Made by a program: the position numbers and the translations under genes
Part shown: positions 56,266 to 64,000 of the stretch, piece after piece
How positions within the stretch are numbered: position 1 is the stretch's first letter
Layout of the letters: the number at the start of each line of letters is the position of its first letter
NCBI RefSeq assembly: GCF_000276665.1
Contig: NW_004955470.1
Coordinates: forward strand, 2,660,260 to 2,724,259
DNA from: Chinchilla lanigera
Lineage: Eukaryota; Chordata; Mammalia; Rodentia; Chinchillidae
DNA length: 64,000 nucleotides
Reading direction: 5' to 3'
Notes under the pieces: model-generated
The model's input: the letters and a program-made list of their open reading frames with translations, nothing else
What the model was told of the DNA's origin: nothing
Databases searched by the model: none

Positions 56266-59200
56266 AACCAGGGTGACCTCAAATAATCAGCCTAATGGTG
56301 AACCTCAAGCTTCTAGAGCAAGTCAAGCCCAAGGCTCATACAAGGGAAGAAGTTATAAAGATCAGAGCAGAAATTAATGCAGTGGAGACTAAGAAAACAA
56401 TACAAAGAATTGAATCAAAGTTCTTTGAAAGATTAAATGAAGTCAACAAGCCCTTAGCCGACTTTATCAAAGAAAGAAAGACAAGACTCAAATCCAAGCA
56501 ATTAGGAATGAAAAGGGTGAAATCACAATAGATCCTGCAGAAATCCAGATCATCAATACCTACTTCAAGAAACTGTATTCTAATAAGGTAGAAAACTCAG
56601 AAGAAATGGTCAGATTCCTAGATACATATGAATTATCAAAGCTGAATCAAGAAGATATAAAAATTCTAAATAAACCAGTATTAGTCAATGAAATTGAAGA
56701 TGTAATTAAAAACTTACCAGTAAAGAAAAGCTCAGGCCCTGACATATTCATTGCTGAATTCTACAAGAAATTTAGAGAAGACCTACTACTCAAACTCTCA
56801 ACCTCTTCTCCAACTACTTCTCAAACTCTTGAATGACATTGAAAGGGAAGCAACACTCTCAAATTTATTCCTGGAAGCAAGCATTACCAGCAAGATCCAA
56901 CCAAAAAAAAGAACTATAGGGCAATCTCCCTAATGAACATAGATGCAAAAATCCTCAGTAAGACACTGGCAAACAGAATGCAACAAATCATCAAAAAGAT
57001 TATATACCATGACAAAGTAGCATACATCCAAGGGATGCAGGGATGGTTCAATATATACCAATCAACAAATATAATACAGCATATTAACAGAGCCGAGGAC
57101 AAAAGCCATATGATCATCTCAATAGATGCAGAAAAAGCATTTCAAAAGTCCAGCACTCATTCGCGATAAAAACCCTACAGAAAATTGGAATAGAAGGTCT
57201 TTATCTCAATCCGATAAAAGCCATCTATGACAAACTAACAGCCAACATCATACGAAGGGGACAAAAACTGAAAATTTTCACTCTAACCTTAGAACCAGGC
57301 AAGGATGTCCACTATCACCACTCCCACTCAATATAGTTCTGGAGACATTAGCCAGAGCAATTAGAGAAGAGAAAGAATTAAAAGGAGTAAGGATAGGAAA
57401 GGAAGAAGTTAAGTTATCATTATTTGTGGATGACATGATACTTTATGTAGAAGACCCCAAAAACTCCACCAAAGACTTCTAGATTTAATAAGCAAATTTA
57501 GTAGCTTAACTGAATACAAAGTCAACACTCATAAATCAATTACATTCCTGTACACAAATAACAAACGTATTGAGAGAGAAACTAGGGAAACAACAGCTTC
57601 CATAATAGTATTTTAAAAAGCAAAATACTTAGGAATCAATCTAATGAAGAAAGTAAAAGACCTTTATATTGAAAACTACAGTAATCTGAAAAAGGAGCTC
57701 AAAAAGGGTAGCATAAAGTGGAAATATACCTCTTATTCTTGGGTAGGAAGAACCAATATAGTAAAGATGCCAATACTTCCATAACTGTTATACAGATTTA
57801 ATGCAATCCCAATCAAAATAGCAATAGCATATCTCACACAATTACAGAAAACAATCCTAAAATTCACTTGGAACCAGAGAGACTTAGAATAGCAAGAGCA
57901 ATTCTGGGCAACAAAGGCAAGGCCGGGGGCATCACTATCCCTGATTTGAAATTATACTACAAAGTTACTGTGATTAAAAAAAAAAAAATACCAGCATGGT
58001 ACTAGCAAAAAACAAACCTGAGGATCAATGGAACAGACTAGAAGATGCAGAAACAACTCCAAATACACTCAGCCACCATATCTTTAACAAAGGAGTCAAA
58101 CACATTTGCTGAAAGAAAGAGAACGTCTTTAATAAATGGAGCTGAAAAAAAATTGGCTTTCCACATGCTGAAGTTTAAAACTAGACCCATATCATTCACC
58201 ATGCACTAAACTAAAATAGAAATTGATCAAATATCTAAATATTAAAAGAAAACACTAAATCTGCTGGAAGATAAAATAGGTGGGGTTCTTGAAGACACTG
58301 GTGTAAGAAAAGATTTTATGAACCAAACCTCAATTCCACAGGAAATATCACAAAGAATCAACAACTGGATCTCATCTTATTAAAAAGAAACCATTGAGTA
58401 AAGAGATAACTCACAGAGTGGGAAAATAATATTTGCCAGCTCTTCCTCAAACAAAGGACTAATATCTAGAATATATAGAGAACTCAAAAAATCAAACCCT
58501 CCAAATTTAAAGACCCAGTCCAAAAATGGGCATCTGAGAGAAGTATGAACTTATCAGAGGAAGAAGTAAAAATGTCAAATAAATACATGAAAAAACATTC
58601 AACATCACTGGTCATTTGAGAGATGCAAATTAAAACAGTGCTGAAATTCCATCTCATCCCAGAAAGAATGGCTATTATCAAGAAATCAACCAATAACAAA
58701 TGCTGGCAGGGCTGTGGGGAAAAAGGAACACTTTTACTGTTGGTGGGAGTGTAGACTGGTACAACCACTGTGGAAATCAGTGTGAAGAATCCTCAAAAAT
58801 TAAAACTAGAGTTTCTATTTGACCAGCTATTTCCCTTCTTGGTATCTTCCCAAAGATTTAAAAGCATCATATCACAGTGATATATGTGCACCTATGTTTA
58901 TAGCAGCACAGTTTGAAATAGCTAGATCTTGGAAACAGCCCAAATGCCCATCAACTCATGAATGGCTAAAGAAGATGTGGGTTTTTTGTTTTTTATATAC
59001 AACAGAGTACTACTCTGGCATAAAGAAGAATAAGCTTGAGATATTTCTAGGCAAATGGATGCACCTTGAGACCATACTCTTTAAGTGAAATAAACCAGCA
59101 CAGATGTGTAAATACCACATTGTTCCTCTGGTGTGAGAAACTGAAAGTTTAAAATAAGGACTAAAATGTGTAATAGATCCTGTGAAACAGGAAGAAAATG

Positions 59201-59697
59201 TTCAAATGGGAAGGGGAACTAGGGATTGGGTAGGGGGAAAGGAAGGGAAAAGAAAAAATGATGAGAAAAAAGGAAAAGTTGGAAACAAAGCTTTTGTAAA
59301 TAAGGAAGGGAAGAGGGGCTGCAAGGAGAGGAGGGGAACAGGGAAAAAATGAAACAAGAGATATCATGTACAGGTACAGATTTGTTACAGTTTGTGTCTA
59401 GGTGTCCCCCCAAAGCCTCGTGCAGTCATGGAGGCAAGCTTCTAGAGTTTGATTTATAGTCCAGTGCTGGGATTATGGGTGTGAGTGCTACACCCACCCT
59501 AGGGCGGGTAGCCTACATACAATGTAAGGGACAGAAAGAGTCTTCTCTTATGCTCTAAATAAACCTTTCCTTCCTTAATTTTGGGCATCCGGTATTTTGT
59601 CTCAGCAACAAGAGAAAAGTAAGACAGATTCCTAATGATGAATGTTTTCATTATTTATACCTAAAATGTACCATTAAAATTGTTAAAATGAAAAAGA
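56266..59697 (+). mobile_element. Younger L1 LINE, 5'-truncated, ORF2 from before the RT to the 3' end
   Basis: The longest recognisable coding remnants in the window. 56295-56531 encodes the segment before the RT ('IKIRAEINAVETKKTIQRIE'); 56606-56836 continues it; 56933-57169 holds RT core text ('[20 protein letters not shown]', '[20 protein letters not shown]', '[11 protein letters not shown]'). The catalytic motif reads F-V-D-D at 57423-57434, where L1 normally has F-A-D-D. The frame is broken many times, so no active reverse transcriptase is made. C-terminal text runs to about 58830, then a purine-rich 3' UTR and the end near 'gtaccattaaaattgttaaa'. A solo LTR interrupts the 3' UTR. ORF1 and the endonuclease domain are missing. 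Confidence 0.93.
59383..59626 (+). mobile_element. MaLR-like solo LTR inside the L1 3' UTR
   Basis: The sequence runs from 'tgttacagtttgtgtctagg' to 'caacaagagaaaagtaagaca' (shortened to its last 20 bases here: 'aacaagagaaaagtaagaca'), with 'ccccaaagcctcgtgcagtc', AATAAA (near 59559) and 'ggtattttgtctcagcaaca' (59591-59610). GATT lies directly on both sides (59379-59382 and 59627-59630). The sister L1 at 50.0 kb lacks this LTR and reads through, giving an empty-site comparison. It is shorter than its relatives at 40.7 and 51.0 kb, mainly by loss of a middle segment. Confidence 0.88.
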
Positions 59698-59709
59698 ATT
59701 CATCTCTGG

Positions 59710-59835
59710 CTCTCCCTCCTAGAGATTCTGATTAATTTGGTGTGGATACTAATCCAGAACACTGGAAACTTTAACGCTTCCCAAATGGTTCCTGGTAGCT
59801 AGAGTTGATACACTAACGTGCAGGGTGTCACACTC
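59710..59835 (-). mobile_element. MER5A-like DNA transposon fragment, antisense
   Basis: 'tagagattctgattaatttg' (59721-59740), 'aacgcttcccaaatggttcc' (59772-59791) and 'gctagagttgatacac' loosely follow the antisense of the small hAT-type MER5A element. Terminal repeats are eroded. Confidence 0.45.
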
Positions 59836-60294
59836 AGACTGAGCCCGCAGACAGGCACGGTCTTTGTACAAAGATCAAGAAGCATCGGAACACAGGAGCA
59901 GAGCAAGGGGTAAGAGGCCCGGGAGACACAGGGTGGGTGCAAAGTGCCCTGTCACCTGGCCCCAGGTGCTCATTTCCTCTGAGGCTTCATTTCCCCAGCT
60001 GAACGCTGCCAATGCCAGTTCCCTGGAGAACACATAGGGCTTTTGCAAATGAGATGAGAGGATGCCGGTGGAAATGTGGGCAGAGCTGGTCTGTTGAAAG
60101 CATAACAGCACCTTCAAATGTGTACAGATCTGTCCACATTCCGACTACAGGGATTTGGTGGAAAGCCATGCCTCTGTGACTTGAATACCCAATGAGCTGG
60201 TGTGTCTGTAATTTGCAGAAAAATAAGAAATAGGAAAAACTGGTATCGAACAGATGTTGATGTGAAATTTTCCCCAGACGTGTATTTGAGGAGA
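59836..60294. other. Unassigned unique sequence
   Basis: No feature supported. Confidence 0.45.
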
Positions 60295-60590
60295 CTGTCT
60301 TAGTCTCTTCGGGATGCTAGAACAAAACTGTTGCAGACTGGGTGGTTTAAATTGCCAGCTGTCTCTCTCAGCTAGAGACTGGGAAGTCCAAGGTCAAGAT
60401 GCTGCAGATTTGCAGGTGTGATGTCTGGTGAAGACCCATTTCCAGGTTCAGAAACAGTCTTCTGACTGCATCCTCTTGCGGTAGAAAGAACGGGAGCCCT
60501 CTCTCAGGACAAGGGTTAAGTGCCACACGGCCAGGAAGCCCGAGGCCAATAGGACTCAGATTTGTGTCTTGAGGAAGAGATAAACATTTT
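60295..60590 (-). mobile_element. MST/MLT-type MaLR LTR, antisense, diverged
   Basis: 'tgtcttagtctcttcgggat' (60297-60316), 'gctagaacaaaactgttgca' (60317-60336), 'gactgggaagtccaaggtca' (60377-60396) and 'gatgtctggtgaagaccca' follow the antisense LTR order seen at 53.5 kb, with more decay. Confidence 0.6.
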
Positions 60591-61436
60591 TAAATCCTTT
60601 TGGTGTTTAAAAACATGTGCATCAAGATCTGAAATTGCTGATCACCTGGGCAGAAGCGTCTTTCGCCCCAGGGCTTAACACTCACCTTTCTGGATGGACA
60701 ACTCCAGGGGGAAATGGCAGAGCAAAGAAACAAGCAGGCTACATTTTAGGAAGTATGTGGCTGATGCTAACTTCTGGCCCTGTCACTGGAGCTGGGCTGA
60801 GGTCTCAGAGGTGACTAAAATTGACCGAAGATCACACTCTTGTCTCTGGTTTGGCCTGGGAAGGGTTTGGCCCTTGGCGGCGTTGGACAGATGGCTACCA
60901 AGCATTGGATGAGGCTTCTCACTTCCTGGTTCAGCCTTGGAAGCAGCTGCAGGTCAAGGTCTTGCTGAGGCCGGGTGACGGGCAGCCGCCTGGCCTTCCA
61001 ACCCCACCCACCCACCAGCTGCTCTACTGCCTGCAGTCCCCAGGCTGTATTTGGGCTGTCTTGCATTTTAAAACAAAACAAAACAAAAAATCAGTTTTCT
61101 TTTTTTTTTTAAGGTGCATGTAGTAACCATAGCAACTGTCTCTTGCATTCACTTGTGTTTTGCAAAAATTTCCTCTTGTGTGTCTGTCTGGTTATGCTGT
61201 CTCTATTGAATAGTGAGCTCCCAGGGGAAAAGACCTCTGTCTCAGAGGCTCCTGTCTCCCTCCTGCAGGAGGACCAAGGCTCAGGCTTTGTGATTCTAAG
61301 GAAGCCACAAGAGGTAGCCAAAAAATGAAGACATGCCAACCTACCTGCCCTGATTTGGAGGCTGCCTAGTAGCAAGCTGAGGTTCTGAGAGAGCGGCCCA
61401 TTTAACCCTTGTCGTGGCACTGTGACCTGAACTGTC
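60591..61436. other. Unassigned unique sequence
   Basis: No exon or repeat recognised. Open frames at 60617-61123 overlap in several phases and on both strands without a known domain. Confidence 0.45.
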
Positions 61437-61505
61437 ATCATCTCCACATTACAGATGAGGAAACTGAGGCACCAAGTAGCTACATAACAAGCTAAGATAC
61501 CGCAG
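61437..61505 (+). mobile_element. MIR SINE fragment
   Basis: 'atctccacattacagatgag' (61440-61459) followed by 'gaaactgaggcaccaagtag' (61460-61479) is the MIR core, among the clearest MIR matches in the window. Confidence 0.8.
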
Positions 61506-63379
61506 GTACTAAAAGTGCAGGGCCCAGCATATAAAGCCTAACTGTAGGGTACCAGCACCCACAGTGGTCCTAGGGAGGCCTTCGCCAGGGGTCCCCAAGC
61601 CTGGCTGCCCCAGCACATGCATGTGACACGGAGATGCCCAGGCATACACTTGATGAATTGGGGTCTTGGGGTGAGGGCTTTGAAATCTAGGGATCTGAAT
61701 TTCAACTTTCCAGATAAATCACTGAGGCTGGACCGCGGAAAGATAGCAGCTTCCCCAAGATTCAAACCCAGCTTCAGCATAGACTTGCCTGGCCTTGCTT
61801 CTCCTGGCTTCGGTGCAACGGTGGCTTGTGCAGCTGAGATGGAGATTCCAGGGGAGGGTACTGGGGAGGAACCCTCCGGCAGCTTCTGACAGGGCCTAAG
61901 GAGCACCCAGCCGGTGCACCTCGGAGCACCCCACTCTGCCGCTGCAGTACGGGTGTCCTACCTTGTCTAGGGGCCAGGGACACCGAGGCCCCGCCACACT
62001 GCAGCGGGCAGGCAGCTCTGTGCTTGAGCCCCCTTCATGGTGCCCAGCATGTGGCACAGTTCATAGGGTGGAGACAGTGTCCAGGACAAGCCGGCGTCCC
62101 TGCTGAAACCCAGCTTTCCCCCTGCATGAGATGCCTGGGCTACTTCCCAAAGCAGGAGATTGGTCGCTTGCCATCAGCACTAGGGAGAGTTTTGCTGGTG
62201 TTCTCCAGATTCCCTCACCCAGTAGGGGTGCAGATTGCCTGAGGAGTGCAGATTGCCATCAACCCTCAGGGGAGCAAGACAAAGAGTAACCGTGGGGCTG
62301 AGATCATGCCGAAGCCTGAGGGCCCCGGGGAATTTCCTCTTTGAAAGTAAAGGGTGGAGGTGAAGGAGACCAAGGGGAGGCCTTGCCCTGCAGGGTGGAG
62401 AGGGAGAAGTCGGTATAGCTGGGAGTCAGTGGGTTTGGAAGAGCAGGGCTGGCTTGGGGAGCCTGTGACTCAGTGCTGGCACTGAGTAATAAAAATGATG
62501 ACGCATTTTCATAGCACATAAAAACCCTGCAAAAAAATGTATTGGCCGAGATGGCTGCCTCAAGATCTCATCCCAGACGTGCTTCTCACTTCCGCAGGGA
62601 GAGGTGGGCTCTAGGTTTCATCCTCTTGAATCTGGGTGGGCCTGCAACTGTGGCAGAAATGGCATTCATTCTGTGACTTCCGAGGCCAGATCCTCCAAGA
62701 CAGGGGAGCTTCCTGCTAATCCTATGGGGACACGTGCCTTCGGACCTCCCAGCGCACCACAAGGAAGGTCAAGTCACAAGGACAGGCCACATGGAGTGGG
62801 CCAACCATCGGCCCCAGCTGGGGTCCCGCAGCAGCCACCACCAGCCACAGCCCCATGAGTGAGGAAGCCTTTGGGTGACTCCCGCCCTGCCCCCTCCTGG
62901 CCACATCTACAGGAGGGACCTAAGTGATAACGGCCCATCTGAGCACTGTCAGCCCCCAGGATCACCCGCCAGGTGCTTGTGCCACTCAGCTATATCCCTG
63001 GCATCCCCACCAGGACCACCAGAACCAATGAAAGTGATAGTTGGTGGCATTTAAACTTCTGGGCTTGGAGTTGGCTTGTTACATACTAGGTCACCGGAAG
63101 AGGAGGGGAAATCTATTTGAACCAAGATTGAGGCAAAAGTGCAGTGCCTGGGCTCTGGTAACAATATGTTTTCACACCTTTAGTGCTGGAACACTATCTA
63201 GAAGCTCAGTGACTATTTCTAACATTTTTATCTCATTATGTTGGTTTGAAAAGAAAGCCAAATACATTTGTTTTGCAGGTAGAAAGGGGCGGGGAGTGCC
63301 TATTTTGGTCCTCTGCACCTTCCAGGCAGAGATATCCCAGGTGACATCTGGGTCCTGGAATGAACCAGACATCAAAGAG
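61506..63379. other. Unassigned, moderately GC-rich unique sequence
   Basis: A second MIR-like piece may lie near 61740-61790 ('ccaagattcaaacccagctt'). At 62970-63005 there is an antisense ID fragment ('aggtgcttgtgccactcagc'). No exon was recognised. Short open frames such as 63041-63385 lack known domains. Confidence 0.45.
62970..63005 (-). mobile_element. ID SINE fragment, antisense (5' half only)
   Basis: 'cgccaggtgcttgtgccact' and 'cagctatatccctggc' are the antisense of an ID 5' half. The 3' half and tail are absent. Confidence 0.65.
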
Positions 63380-63450
63380 GTGTGAGACAGTGTGTATGTG
63401 TGAATGGGTGTGTCACAGTGTGCGTATGTGTGCACGCATGTGTGTGCTAT
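63380..63450 (+). repeat. Imperfect TG-rich simple repeat
   Basis: GTGTG units interrupted by A and C over about 70 bases. It lies a few hundred bases upstream of the promoter candidate. Confidence 0.8.
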
Positions 63451-63659
63451 TTACTTTTAGTGATCAGAACTTCACACAAAACATGGAAGAAAGAATATAA
63501 ATGTTAATAAAACAATAAACATGTTATAAGGACTCCATACAGACTTGAGGAGGCCTCAGGCTTTGTGGCTTATTGTCAAGTACACTCCGCCTGCTCAGGG
63601 ATCTCCCTGGCTCCCACTTGCTCCCTGGCTGGGGGGACTCCACCCCACCCCGCATCCCC

Positions 63660-63760
63660 ACCCCTCACCCCTGAGGGCGCGAGGCTGCTGACTCAGCAGC
63701 TGGGCCCGCCCCTCCCCTTCCTATAAGCACAGGGCAGTAGCTCTGGCCAGCCAGACTGCA
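63660..63760 (+). promoter_or_regulatory. Candidate RNA polymerase II core promoter (MARE, GC box, TATA, Inr)
   Basis: In order on the + strand: a perfect T-type Maf recognition element TGCTGACTCAGCA at 63686-63698, containing an AP-1 site TGACTCA; a GC/Sp1-like box CCCGCCCCTCCCC at about 63705-63717; TATAAG at 63722-63727; and CCAGACT, an initiator match (YYANWYY), with its A at 63753. The T of TATA and the Inr A are 31 bp apart, the canonical spacing. The region is GC-rich and free of recognised repeats. A MARE or AP-1 site just upstream of TATA is typical of tissue-specific or stress genes, but the gene cannot be named from this window. Confidence 0.5.
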
Positions 63761-64000
63761 TCATCCAAGTCTGAGAGCATGCAGGTCATCTGCACAAAGG
63801 GGCCTCCTGTCCCCCTATCTCGGTAGCCCCAGGTGTGACTTTCTTTTGCTTCTTCTCTTCTTTCTCTGCGCTGTCTCACTGAGGCCTGCCCAGGCTGGCT
63901 CCAGGGCACACCAGGAAGGACATGTGTGCTATCTTCTCACAAGGATGTTCCATATGATATGAAGGAAGGACACTAAGCCCAGATGGCTTTGTCCCCGCTC
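63753..64000 (+). other. Possible first exon downstream of the promoter candidate
   Basis: If transcription starts near 63753, the following sequence would be the 5' UTR or exon 1. The first ATG (63779) opens only about 15 codons before TAG. Further ATGs lie near 63920-63960, and one at 63983 ('cccagATGGCTTTG') stays open to the window end. A weak GT donor is at about 63825. None of these decides the start. It could equally be non-coding. Confidence 0.2.

Noticed and set aside
56266..57440. Active reverse transcriptase gene
   Set aside because: The RT text is recognisable, but the frame is broken repeatedly, the catalytic motif reads FVDD rather than FADD, and ORF1 and the endonuclease domain are absent.

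Overview
The window is nuclear DNA from a mammal, and the SINE content points to a rodent. It holds many tRNA-Ala-derived ID elements, 7SL-derived B1 elements, several composite B1-plus-ID dimers (B1-dID type), rodent-type MaLR LTRs and L1 LINEs of different ages. I saw no B2 elements, which argues against mouse and rat. B1-dID dimers together with a young ID subfamily suggest a non-muroid rodent, possibly a hystricognath such as a mole-rat or guinea-pig relative. The lineage is an inference from remembered consensus sequences, not a search.

I found no intact protein-coding gene and no convincing coding exon. The one clear gene-derived feature is a processed pseudogene of hnRNP A3 (about 19.0-20.5 kb), with stops, frameshifts, a 3' UTR, a poly(A) signal and an A tail. 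The last 350 bases hold a well-formed candidate core promoter on the + strand: a perfect 13-bp Maf recognition element, a GC box, TATAAG, and an initiator match 31 bp downstream. A gene starting there would lie mostly to the right of the window.

Layout. 0-7 kb: two old L1 3' regions (one with a large internal deletion) and an ID with target-site duplications. 7-14.6 kb: MIRs, a dense ID cluster with one convergent pair, a MaLR LTR split by an ID, and two B1-dID dimers. 14.6-16.3 kb: old L1, minus. 16.3-19 kb: unique DNA. 19-20.5 kb: HNRNPA3 pseudogene. 20.5-23.4 kb: unique DNA, an L1 tail and an LTR. 23.4-30 kb: nested L1s, including a 5'-truncated L1 with a 16-bp target-site duplication inside an older L1, an MLT-type LTR, and a further old L1 carrying four IDs. 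30-39 kb: a Tigger-like DNA transposon fossil and long unique stretches, with SINEs near 33.3 and 37.6-39.2 kb. 39.2-47 kb: a long old L1 (ORF1 and ORF2 remnants) interrupted by an LTR-bearing block and by an unidentified 0.8-kb insert. 47-56 kb: unique DNA, further L1 tails, B1 elements, LTRs and a 167-base assembly gap. 56.3-59.7 kb: the longest younger L1 (reverse transcriptase region, broken), with a solo LTR in its 3' UTR. 59.7-64 kb: old repeats, unique DNA and the promoter candidate.

The dominant process is retrotransposition. Several insertions can be dated relative to each other from their target-site duplications and nesting. There is no operon, CRISPR array, prophage or other microbial-type system. 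The most interesting items are the terminal promoter, the unidentified tandem-structured insert at 45.1-45.9 kb, and a recurrent LTR group that can be defined from the window alone.
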